A program made the translations under genes and the position numbers. Under the pieces are notes generated by a model. The model saw only the letters and a list, made by a program, of their open reading frames with translations. It was not told where the DNA came from and did no database searches. Shown here in pieces: positions 36,711 through 44,166 of a stretch of DNA of 64,000 nucleotides (positions within the stretch are counted from its first letter, which is position 1; each line of letters starts with the position of its first letter). Origin of the DNA: Shinella sumterensis (GTDB lineage: Bacteria; Pseudomonadota; Alphaproteobacteria; Rhizobiales; Rhizobiaceae); the NCBI RefSeq assembly GCF_004514425.2, contig NZ_MYFN02000005.1:62001-126000 (forward strand). The letters are read 5' to 3'.

Positions 36711-38205
36711 GACGGGCCTCCGAAGCGCCGAAGGCGAGCCGGGCGATGGCGTCGACCGAGATATTGTCCGTGAGCGCCCCGCCGGACTGGCCGAACGCCA
36801 TGACCTCCACCCGGTCGGCAAGCTGCTCGATCTCGTCGAAATCCGAGGAAATGAGGATGATGGCAACGCCCTCGGCGGCAAGCTTGCGGATGAGATCGTA
36901 GATATCGTTGCGCGCCGCCACGTCGACGCCGCGCGTCGGCTCGTCGAGGATCAGCACCTTCGGCCGGGCCGACAGGCACTTCGCCAACAGAACCTTCTGC
37001 TGGTTGCCGCCCGAAAGGCCGCGCGCCTCCTGTCCGGGACCGGTGCACTTGATGCCCATGGAGGACCGGAACGTTTCGAAGACCTTGCGCTCGGCGCCCG
37101 GGCGCAGGAAGAACGGCAGGCGATGCACGAGATAGGACGAGACATTCCAGAACAGCGGCGCTTCCAGGAAGAGGCCGTGCTGCTGGCGGTCCTCCGGCAG
37201 GTAGACGAGGCCGCGGTCGATGCAGACGCGCGGCGAACGCTTCTTCATCTCGGCGCCATCGAAGACGACGCTGCCCGCCGTCTGGGGACGCAGGCCGAAC
37301 AGCGTTTCGGCGAATTCGGTGCGGCCCGCGCCGACGACGCCGGCAAGGCCGAGGATCTCGCCCGCCCGGACATCGAGGCTGATATTGCGGAAGCCCTCGC
37401 CGCTCAGGCCGCGCACGCTGAGGCGCGGCTGGCCGATCTGCGAGACCTTGCGGCCGGTGCGGTCCTTGCCGGAGGCCTCGGTGATCTGCACCCGGCTCAT
37501 CGCATCGATGATCTCGGCGTCGCTGTAGCTGTCGAGCGAACCGGACAGCACGATGACGCCATCGCGCAGAACGCTGATCGTGCGGCAGATTTCGCGGATT
37601 TCCCGCAGCTTGTGCGAGATGAAGAAGATGCCGACGCCCTGGGCCTGCAACTTGCGCACCCGCTGGAACAGCGCATTCGTCTCGAAGGGGGTGAGGGCGG
37701 ACGTGGGTTCGTCGAGGATCAGCACGCGCGCATCGCGCACGAGGCCGCGCAGGATTTCGACGATCTGCCGCTCGGCGATTTCGAGTGCTGCGGCCTGCGC
37801 ATCGAGATCGAGCGAGACCGCGAGCTCGGCCACCAGCTGCGCGACGCGCGGGCGCAGCGCCCGTGGCGAGGCGGAAAGGCCGAGGCAGATGTTTTCCAGA
37901 ACGCTCTGGTTGGGCAGGATATGCGCTTCCTGCGGCACCAGATAGAGGCCAAGCTCCTGCGCATGGGCGGGTGAGGCCTGGGTGAGCGGCCGGCCGTTGA
38001 TTTCGATTGCGCCGGAATTGGCCGCAATGACGCCCGACATGATCTTCATGAGACTCGACTTGCCCGCACCGTTGCCGCCGAGAAGCGCATGCACCTCCCC
38101 TGCCTGCAAGGCGAGCGAAACGCCCTTCAGCACCGGGACGGCACCGTAGGACTTCCAGATATCCGTCAGCTGCGCGACCCTCCCGGTCGCCGCTTGATCC
38201 GTCAT
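36703..38205 (-). CDS. lsrA: AI-2 ABC transporter ATP-binding protein LsrA
   Basis: The 500-residue protein carries two fused ATP-binding cassettes, as in other sugar importers of this class. The first has Walker A GGNGAGKSS near residue 44 and Walker B LILDEPTSALT; its signature region is weak (IAERQIVEI). The second has LAGVVGAGRTE in place of Walker A, the signature LSGGNQQKVLLAKCL and Walker B LILDEPTRGVD. A degenerate second Walker A is normal for this group. The ATG at 38205 has AGGTG upstream at a suitable distance; an ATG at 38220 is an alternative. It is divergent from lsrR and is the first gene of lsrACDB. Confidence 0.94.
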   Translation of the reverse strand: MTDQAATGRVAQLTDIWKSYGAVPVLKGVSLALQAGEVHALLGGNGAGKSSLMKIMSGVIAANSGAIEINGRPLTQASPAHAQELGLYLVPQEAHILPNQSVLENICLGLSASPRALRPRVAQLVAELAVSLDLDAQAAALEIAERQIVEILRGLVRDARVLILDEPTSALTPFETNALFQRVRKLQAQGVGIFFISHKLREIREICRTISVLRDGVIVLSGSLDSYSDAEIIDAMSRVQITEASGKDRTGRKVSQIGQPRLSVRGLSGEGFRNISLDVRAGEILGLAGVVGAGRTEFAETLFGLRPQTAGSVVFDGAEMKKRSPRVCIDRGLVYLPEDRQQHGLFLEAPLFWNVSSYLVHRLPFFLRPGAERKVFETFRSSMGIKCTGPGQEARGLSGGNQQKVLLAKCLSARPKVLILDEPTRGVDVAARNDIYDLIRKLAAEGVAIILISSDFDEIEQLADRVEVMAFGQSGGALTDNISVDAIARLAFGASEARHA

Positions 38206-38239
38206 TCTGCACCTGTTCATATGTAATTCACGGCAATCA

Positions 38240-38249
38240 TGTGATCACA
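38240..38249. promoter_or_regulatory. Palindrome TGTGATCACA upstream of lsrA
   Basis: A perfect ten-base palindrome, extended to ATGTGATCACAA and followed by TGATCG, lies 35 bases before the lsrA start in the lsrA-lsrR intergenic region. A related ATGATCAGATATTG lies near the lsrR start. These may be operators for LsrR or another regulator. Confidence 0.4.
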
Positions 38250-38382
38250 ATGATCGAAGGCCGTCAATATGCTCACGGTGCGCGGTGCCGCCGCAAGCAT
38301 GCGATATTGCACTGCAAAATATGATTTCTCGGCGAAAATCAATGCATTGCCCGTGCGAAGAATTTTTCGCCGCCGCGACGCG

Positions 38383-38411
38383 TTGACGTATCAAAAGTTT
38401 TTTTGCTATTC
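38383..38411 (+). promoter_or_regulatory. Candidate promoter of lsrR-lsrK-lsrG
   Basis: TTGACG (38383-38388) and CTATTC (38406-38411) are separated by 17 bases, close to the rhizobial housekeeping pattern TTGAC-N17-CTATAT, and lie about 33 bases before the lsrR ATG. The region is distinctly AT-rich compared with its surroundings. Confidence 0.45.
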
Positions 38412-38443
38412 AAATGATCAGATATTGACCGAAAGGGCGCTTG

Positions 38444-39391
38444 ATGGCGACGGATAACGGGGAATGGAGTTATGCCGATACGGACGAGGAAATCCTCACC
38501 CGCATCGCCTGGTACTATTACAACGACGGACTGACGCAGAACGAGATCGGCGAAAAGCTGAACATGTCGCGCATCAAGGTGTCGCGCCTGCTCGAAAGCG
38601 GCCGCCGTTCCGGCATCATCCAGGTGCGCATCAACTCGCGTTATCAGGGCTGCCTCACCCTCGAACGGCAGATCAAGGAACGCTACGGGCTGCTCGAGGC
38701 CTATGTCGTGCCGCAGCTGCCCGATCAGGACCCGAGCGACCGGCTGGGACAGGCCGCCGCGCAGTTCCTGATGCAGCGCCTCCAGACCGATGACCTGCTG
38801 GCCGTCGGCTGGGGGGCTACCGTCTCCAACACGATCCAGCGCCTTGGCCATCTCGCCAACGAGCGCAATATCGGCCTCGTCAGCCTCACCGGCGGCGTCA
38901 GCACCTATGTCGACGGCATGCGCACCGCCAACTGGGGCAGCGGTGTGCATCTGGTGCCGGCACCGCTCGTCGTGCGCGACCCGGACGTGGCGCGCAATCT
39001 TTCCTCCGAACCGGCCGTCGCGAACCTGCTCGACATGGCGCTCAACGCCACCTACCAGCTCGTCGGCATCGGCGAGCTTTCCGCTGCCTCGACGGTGGTG
39101 CGGGCCGGCTATGTCAGCCCCGACGAGGTGGAGCCGCTGCGCCGCAAGGGCGCGGTCGGCGATATCCTCTGCCAGTTCTACAACGAGCGCGGCGAAGCGC
39201 TCGACCTGCCCCTGCACGACCGGGTGATCGGCGTGAAGCTCGCGGGGCTCTCGCGCGCCGAAAAGGTCGTGGCGGCGGCCGGCGGCATCCAGAAGGTCCA
39301 GGCCATCCACGCCGCCCTGCGCGGAAAGTTCGTCGGCATCCTCATCACGGACGAGACAACGGCCGCCGGCCTCCTCGAAATCAAGGACTGA
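38444..39391 (+). CDS. lsrR: SorC-family transcriptional regulator LsrR
   Basis: LsrR represses lsr genes and is released by phospho-AI-2. The 315-residue protein has an N-terminal helix-turn-helix (RIAWYYYNDGLTQNEIGEKL then NMSRIKVSRLLESGRRSGII) and a C-terminal SorC sugar-phosphate-binding domain (DLLAVGWGATVSNTIQRL, SLTGGVSTYV, GYVSPDEVEPLRRKGAVGDI). The order lsrR-lsrK, divergent from lsrACDB, is the same as in enteric bacteria. The ATG at 38444 is preferred over the TTG just before it. It overlaps no neighbour; lsrK follows after six bases. Confidence 0.93.
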   Translation: MATDNGEWSYADTDEEILTRIAWYYYNDGLTQNEIGEKLNMSRIKVSRLLESGRRSGIIQVRINSRYQGCLTLERQIKERYGLLEAYVVPQLPDQDPSDRLGQAAAQFLMQRLQTDDLLAVGWGATVSNTIQRLGHLANERNIGLVSLTGGVSTYVDGMRTANWGSGVHLVPAPLVVRDPDVARNLSSEPAVANLLDMALNATYQLVGIGELSAASTVVRAGYVSPDEVEPLRRKGAVGDILCQFYNERGEALDLPLHDRVIGVKLAGLSRAEKVVAAAGGIQKVQAIHAALRGKFVGILITDETTAAGLLEIKD

Positions 39392-39397
39392 ACCGCC

Positions 39398-40960
39398 ATG
39401 ACGACGACATATCTGCTGGCCGTCGATGCCGGCACCGGCAGCGGCCGGGCCGTGATCTTCGACGAAAACGGCAACCAGATCGCCAGCGCCCAGCACGAAT
39501 GGTGGCACAAGACCGATCCGCGCTTTCCCGGCTCGATGGATTTCGACGTGGAGGGCAACTGGGCGCTCCTTTCGCGCGCCATCCGGCAGGCGATCGCCGA
39601 GGCCGGCATAACGGCCGCCGATATCCGCGCCGTCAGCGCCACCAGCATGCGCGAGGCCATCGTCGCCTATGATCGCGGCGGACGGGAAATCTGGGCGTGC
39701 GCCAATGTCGACAGCCGCGCCGTCAGCGAAGTGCGCGACCTCAAGCGCGATTTCCCGGGCCTCGAAAGCGAGCTTTATGCGCAGAGCGGCCAGACCTTCG
39801 CGCTCGGCGCACTGCCGCGCCTGCTCTGGCTGAAGCGCAACCTGCCCGACGTCTATGCCCGCATCGACCGGATCAGCATGCTGTCCGACTGGGTGCTCGC
39901 ACGCCTGTCCGGCGTCATCGCCAGCGATCCGTCCAATGCGGGAACGACCGGGCTCTACAGCCTTGCGAAACGCGACTGGCTGCCGGAAGCGATGGCCAAG
40001 GCCGGCATGCGCGACGATATCTTCCCCGAAAGCGTCGAGCCCGGCACGGTCATCGGCCGCGTCACGGAGAAGGCGGCCGACGAGACCGGCCTAGCGCCCG
40101 GCACGCCCGTCGTCATGGGCGGTGGCGACTGCCAGAGCGGGGCGGCCGCCATCGGCGTCGTAAACGAGGGCGACTGCGCCGTGCTCGGCGGCACCTTCTG
40201 GCAGCAGGTGGTGAATGTCGGCCTCGATGTCTCCGACCCGTCCATGGACCTGCGCATCAATCCGCATGTCGTCACCGGCCTCAACCAGGCCGAAGCGATC
40301 AGCTTCTTCGTCGGCATCGTCATGCGCTGGTTCCGCGACAGTTTCGGCGCCGAGGAACTGGCGGCGGCCGGCCCCGGCGGCGATGCCTACCGGCTGCTGG
40401 AGGAGAAGGCTGCGAAAGTGCCGGTCGGCGCGCATGGCATCATCCCGGTCTTTTCCGACGTCATGCACTACGGCAACTGGTATCACGCAGCCCCTTCGCT
40501 GCTGAACCTCTCCATCGATCCCGAAAAATCCGGCAAGGCCGCGATCTTCCGCGCCCTGCAGGAGAATGCGGCCATCGTCGCGGCGCGCAATCTCGCCGCC
40601 ATCTTCAAGCTGTCGGGCAGGACACCCGACAAGATCGTCTTCGCCGCCGGCGCATCGAAATCCGCCCATTGGTCGCAGATCCTGTCGAGCGCCACGGGCC
40701 TTCCCGTCGTCACACCCGTCGTGAAGGAAGCAACCGCGCTGGGCTGCGCGGCGGCCGCGGCCATCGGCATCGGCCTGCGCCGGGATTTCGTCGAGGCGGC
40801 GGATGGCTGGGTGCGCTGGGACAGGCACTTCGCGCCGGATTTCACGCACAAGGCCGTCTATGACGAGGCGGGCGAACGCTGGGCGCGGGCCTATGCGCTG
40901 GAACGCCAGCTCGTCGACGAGGGCGTTACCACCGCCATGTGGAAAGCGCCGGGCCTTTGA
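39398..40960 (+). CDS. lsrK: Autoinducer-2 kinase
   Basis: LsrK phosphorylates AI-2 in the cytoplasm, trapping it and producing the LsrR inducer. The 520-residue protein is a FGGY-family kinase: LLAVDAGTGSGRAVIFDENGN at the N-terminus (phosphate loop 1), SATSMREAIVAYD, DPSNAGTTGLYSL, GGGDCQSGAAAIGVV, GGTFWQQVVN, and PVVKEATALGCAAAA match enteric LsrK closely, as does the C-terminal LTT/VTT-MWKAPGL ending. This is much more specific than a general sugar kinase match. It lies between lsrR and lsrG. Confidence 0.95.
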   Translation: MTTTYLLAVDAGTGSGRAVIFDENGNQIASAQHEWWHKTDPRFPGSMDFDVEGNWALLSRAIRQAIAEAGITAADIRAVSATSMREAIVAYDRGGREIWACANVDSRAVSEVRDLKRDFPGLESELYAQSGQTFALGALPRLLWLKRNLPDVYARIDRISMLSDWVLARLSGVIASDPSNAGTTGLYSLAKRDWLPEAMAKAGMRDDIFPESVEPGTVIGRVTEKAADETGLAPGTPVVMGGGDCQSGAAAIGVVNEGDCAVLGGTFWQQVVNVGLDVSDPSMDLRINPHVVTGLNQAEAISFFVGIVMRWFRDSFGAEELAAAGPGGDAYRLLEEKAAKVPVGAHGIIPVFSDVMHYGNWYHAAPSLLNLSIDPEKSGKAAIFRALQENAAIVAARNLAAIFKLSGRTPDKIVFAAGASKSAHWSQILSSATGLPVVTPVVKEATALGCAAAAAIGIGLRRDFVEAADGWVRWDRHFAPDFTHKAVYDEAGERWARAYALERQLVDEGVTTAMWKAPGL

Positions 40961-41001
40961 CCCCTTCATTCAGGACTTCAACAGATAACAGGGAATAAGA
41001 C

Positions 41002-41307
41002 ATGCTCATCCAGATGGTCAGCATCAACGTCAAGCCGGGCCATGCCGCGGAGTTTCTCGAGGCGTTCCGCATCAATTACGAGGGCACGCGGCAGGAGCCG
41101 GGGAATGTGCGCTTTGACGTGCTTCGCAATCCCGAGGACGAAAACAGCTTCACGATCTACGAGGTGTTCACCTCGCCCGAAGCCGTCGACGAACACCGCA
41201 AGACCGCGCATTACCAGGAATGCGTGCGCCGCATCGACCCGATCCTCGCTGGCCCGCGCACCAAGACCTTCTATCAGGTCGAAATGGCCGATTTCCTGGG
41301 CGAATGA
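41002..41307 (+). CDS. lsrG: (4S)-4-hydroxy-5-phosphonooxypentane-2,3-dione isomerase (phospho-AI-2 isomerase)
   Basis: The 101-residue ABM-domain protein matches LsrG: SINVKPGHAAEFLEAFRINY, QEPGNVRFDVLRNPEDENSF and AHYQECVRRIDPILAGPRTK align with the enteric protein along its whole length. LsrG isomerises phospho-AI-2 to 3-hydroxy-2,4-pentanedione 5-phosphate, ending the signal. It is the third gene of lsrRKG, 41 bases after lsrK, with an AGGGAA ribosome site. In enteric bacteria lsrG is in the transporter operon; here it has moved to the regulator-kinase operon. Confidence 0.92.
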   Translation: MLIQMVSINVKPGHAAEFLEAFRINYEGTRQEPGNVRFDVLRNPEDENSFTIYEVFTSPEAVDEHRKTAHYQECVRRIDPILAGPRTKTFYQVEMADFLGE

Positions 41308-41314
41308 GCAAGGC

Positions 41315-41340
41315 ACCGGGCGCGAACCAGCGCCCGGTTT
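41315..41340 (+). terminator. Intrinsic terminator after lsrG
   Basis: ACCGGGCGC and GCGCCCGGT form a perfect stem around GAACCA, followed by a short TT. It lies between the convergent lsrG and hydrolase genes. Confidence 0.75.
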
Positions 41341-41345
41341 AGCGG

Positions 41346-41990
41346 CTACCACCAGCTTTGATGCGATAGGCCGCGCAGCATCGTCTCGAACTGCGCGATC
41401 TCGGTTGCCGAGACCTCGTGCGACCTGTCCGGCAGAACATCGCAATGAAGCTTTGCGCGGGCGCGGGCGAGCGCCGCGGCTGCCTGGGCAAAGGCATCGA
41501 CAGGGATCCAGGGATCCTTGTCGGAGCCGGTCAGATAGGCCGGCAGCCGATCGAGATCGGCGAAGGGGCGGTCGCAATCCGGCGTGCCGACGCGGCATCC
41601 CGTCAGGCTTGCGAGCGCGCCGTTCCACGGGCCGTGCCGCATTGCATATTCGATGGAAAGGCACGCCCCCTGGCTGAAGCCGCCGATCAGGAGCGGCCTG
41701 GCATGATCCTTCGCGCCCGAGAGATCGCCGACAAGCTGCCTGACATAGGCGATCGACTGCTCGAGCTGTTTGCGGGTGCGATCCGTCAGCACATCCGTCG
41801 CGCGCGCATCATACCAGCTGTTGCCGCGGGCCCGGGGCAGCACGAAGGCCACGCCCGGCACCTTCAGCCTGGAAATCACCTGCTCGACCATATCCTCGGG
41901 CGACTGGGTCCGCCCGTGGATAAAGACGCAGTGCACCAGGGCCTCCCCGGGGCTCGCGCCGAGGAGGAGTGGCGTGTCATGGTTCGACAT
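41346..41990 (-). CDS. Alpha/beta hydrolase of the phospholipase/carboxylesterase family
   Basis: The 214-residue protein is a small serine hydrolase. The nucleophile is in LIGGFSQGACLSIE, the aspartate probably in LTGSDKDPWIP and the histidine in PDRSHEVSATE; HCVFIHGRTQSPEDM forms the oxyanion region. It follows the VOC dioxygenase gene with a gap of ten bases, the same pairing as in quinone-responsive mhq operons, where a VOC protein and a hydrolase are encoded together. The ATG at 41990 (MSNHDTPLL) was chosen. Substrate unknown; an ester or lactone from ring cleavage is plausible. Confidence 0.82.
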   Translation of the reverse strand: MSNHDTPLLLGASPGEALVHCVFIHGRTQSPEDMVEQVISRLKVPGVAFVLPRARGNSWYDARATDVLTDRTRKQLEQSIAYVRQLVGDLSGAKDHARPLLIGGFSQGACLSIEYAMRHGPWNGALASLTGCRVGTPDCDRPFADLDRLPAYLTGSDKDPWIPVDAFAQAAAALARARAKLHCDVLPDRSHEVSATEIAQFETMLRGLSHQSWW

Positions 41991-42000
41991 GGCGCCGGGC

Positions 42001-42957
42001 TCAGAATTTTGCGGGTTCGAGACCTGCAATCAGCTCCTGCCGGCGATCTTCGAACCATGGCGGGAAGACCAGCGTCGTGCCGATCTGGTCGGCCGGCTCG
42101 TCGAGCGCCCAGCCGCCTTCGACCGACCAGGCGATCTCGAACAGCGCCCCGCCGGGCGAGCGGACATAGCAGGACTTGAAGTAGTTGCGGTCCTTCTGGT
42201 CCGACACGTCGGTAAAACCGAGACCTTCCAGATGCGCCTTGAGCTTGAGCTGGTTTTCCTCGTTGCCGGTGTTCAGCGCGAGGTGATGGATCGTGCCGCC
42301 GGCCAAGGTCCAGGTGCCCTGCGGACCGGAGGATTCGTGCAGCACCTCGACGATGCTGTTCGGCCCACCGGCATTCGGCACCGAGAACATCAGACCCTCG
42401 TCGCTGTCGGCTTCCTTCGTCATCGACATGCCGACGCCGAGGAAGTCGTCCATCGCGGTGCGATCGAAGACGGCGATGGCCGCGCCATAGATGCCCTTGA
42501 TGCCGTGCTCGGGCTTCACGCCCTGCGCCTCGTTGACGATCGAAGGGCGGTTGTCGGCCGGGCTTTCGACCAGCTCGTGCGGAATGCCGCACGGATGCTT
42601 GAAGGCCACGCGGGTGATGCCGAAGCGCGACGTCTTGGCGGCCTCGACGCCCTTCTCGTTCAGCCGGTCGACCCAATAGTCGGCCGAACCGACCGGAATG
42701 GCCTGCTGGATGATCTTCGACTGGTTGGTGCCGCGCTTTCCGAACACCGCCGGCTTGCGGAAGGGGAAGGTGGTGATGATGGTCGAGGCGTCGCCGTTCC
42801 GCGAGCCGTAATAGAGGTGGTAGACGGGGATCGTGCCGTCGAACAGCACGGTGCGCTTGACCGAATAAAGCCCGAGCACCTTCGTGTAGAAGTCGTAATC
42901 CTCCTGCACGCCGTCGGTGCAGAGCGTCAGGTGATGATAGCCGCTGACAAGGGCCAT
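42001..42957 (-). CDS. VOC-family ring-cleaving dioxygenase (MhqA/PcpA-like)
   Basis: The 318-residue protein consists of two vicinal-oxygen-chelate modules. Metal ligands of extradiol enzymes are recognisable as histidines in SGYHHLTLCT near the N-terminus and in GTIHHLALNTG near residue 220, and a glutamate in GALFEIAWSVEGGW near residue 275. Members of this group cleave hydroquinones (PcpA, LinE, MhqA types) using iron(II). The ATG at 42957 follows a GGAGGAGG ribosome site. It is divergent from a LysR gene, and a hydrolase gene follows. Hydroquinone or a methylhydroquinone is a possible substrate; this is inference from family and context. Confidence 0.85.
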   Translation of the reverse strand: MALVSGYHHLTLCTDGVQEDYDFYTKVLGLYSVKRTVLFDGTIPVYHLYYGSRNGDASTIITTFPFRKPAVFGKRGTNQSKIIQQAIPVGSADYWVDRLNEKGVEAAKTSRFGITRVAFKHPCGIPHELVESPADNRPSIVNEAQGVKPEHGIKGIYGAAIAVFDRTAMDDFLGVGMSMTKEADSDEGLMFSVPNAGGPNSIVEVLHESSGPQGTWTLAGGTIHHLALNTGNEENQLKLKAHLEGLGFTDVSDQKDRNYFKSCYVRSPGGALFEIAWSVEGGWALDEPADQIGTTLVFPPWFEDRRQELIAGLEPAKF

Positions 42958-43106
42958 GGTGTCCTCCTCCAAAGACATTGCAATTCCGGATGCGGTTCCT
43001 CCACCGCCTCGGGAACCACGGCTGGAGCCCGCCTGTCGCAAGCCGTCCGTGATTGTCTCCACTATAGAGGTTCGAGCCCGCCGGTGATTGACTTTGTTCA
43101 TGTAAG

Positions 43107-43124
43107 CTATAGCAATTTGCTATG
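43107..43124. promoter_or_regulatory. LysR-type operator overlapping the regulator's start codon
   Basis: ATAGCAA-T-TTGCTAT (43109-43123) is a perfect 15-base dyad that contains T-N11-A, the core of LysR-family boxes. Its right end is the ATG of the LysR gene at 43122, so binding could block its own expression. The start of the divergent VOC gene is about 150 bases away. Confidence 0.6.
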
Positions 43125-44114
43125 AAGATCGTCGAAGCCCACCTCGTCCAGCTCGCGGCCGTCATCGAGACCGGCGGCGTCACCGAAGCGGCCGCCATGC
43201 TCGGCATGACGCAGTCGGCGGTGTCGCGCACGCTGTCGATCCTGGAAAAGCGCATCGGCGAGCCACTCTTCGTATCCGGCCGGCGGCCGATGCAGCCGAC
43301 GCCGCTCGGCGAACAGCTCGGCCAGCAAGGCAAGGCCATCCTGGCATCGTCGCGCAAGGCGATGGAGATCATCCGCAGCTTCAAGTCCGGCTCGTCGGGA
43401 CGCGTGCGGATCGGCGGCGTGCCCTTCTTCATGGATGCGGTGGTGTCGCCGATGATCGCCTCGTTCCAGCGCGGCGAGCCTGGTATCATGGTCTACCAGT
43501 CCTACGGCAACTATCCCGACCTCGTGGCGGAACTGGATTCCGGCCAGATCGACCTTGCGGTGACCCCGACGGGCTCCGTCGACCTGCGCGCCGACCTGCA
43601 TTTCGAACCGATCCTGACGGCGCGCAACGTGCTGACCTGCGGCGCCGGCCATCCCCTGGTGCGCAAGCGCACCCTGGCAACCGAGGATATCGTCAACTAC
43701 CCCTGGATCGCGCCGCTGCCGGGCTCGCCTCTGGTGCTGGACCTGCACAATATCCTGCTGACGCTGGGGCTGGCGGAGGTATCGCTGCGCTATGCCGGCG
43801 GCTCGCTGCTGAGTGTCGTGAACTATCTTGCCGGCACAGATGCGCTGGCGATCCTGCCGCATTCCGTCGTCCACGCCTTCCGCGGCGAAAACAAGATCAG
43901 CATCATCCCGCTGGATATTCCCCAGCCCGAGCGCGTGCTCGGCGTCATGACGCGCAAGAAACCCTATTCGAACCCCGCCGGCCGCAAGTTTCTCGGCCAT
44001 ATGCGCCGGGAGTTCGCCGAACTCCGCCGCGCGGTCGAAAAGCACGAAAAGACGATCCAGTGGGTGCAGGGCCCGTTCATGGGCGAGCGCGAACGAATCC
44101 ATTCGGCAGAATGA
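43122..44114 (+). CDS. LysR-family regulator 1
   Basis: The 330-residue protein has the LysR helix-turn-helix (TGGVTEAAAMLGMTQSAVSRTLSILEKRIG) and an effector domain with RVRIGGVPFFMDAVV and YPWIAPLPGSPLVLDL. It is clearly paralogous to the regulator at 53497-54447; both share PFFMDA, PWIAP, RYAGGSL and the LPHSVV block. It is divergent from the VOC gene and convergent with the end of the long hydroxyquinol operon. Likely effectors are aromatic compounds or ring-cleavage products. Confidence 0.9.
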   Translation: MKIVEAHLVQLAAVIETGGVTEAAAMLGMTQSAVSRTLSILEKRIGEPLFVSGRRPMQPTPLGEQLGQQGKAILASSRKAMEIIRSFKSGSSGRVRIGGVPFFMDAVVSPMIASFQRGEPGIMVYQSYGNYPDLVAELDSGQIDLAVTPTGSVDLRADLHFEPILTARNVLTCGAGHPLVRKRTLATEDIVNYPWIAPLPGSPLVLDLHNILLTLGLAEVSLRYAGGSLLSVVNYLAGTDALAILPHSVVHAFRGENKISIIPLDIPQPERVLGVMTRKKPYSNPAGRKFLGHMRREFAELRRAVEKHEKTIQWVQGPFMGERERIHSAE

Positions 44115-44152
44115 AAAGGGGCGGACGCGATCCGCATCCGCCCCCGTTTTCT
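44114..44152. terminator. Bidirectional intrinsic terminator
   Basis: GGGGCGGA and TCCGCCCC pair around eleven bases, with AAAA on one side and GTTTTCTTT on the other. It separates the convergent LysR gene and the intradiol dioxygenase gene. Confidence 0.85.
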
Positions 44153-44166
44153 TTCAGATGCCGCTG

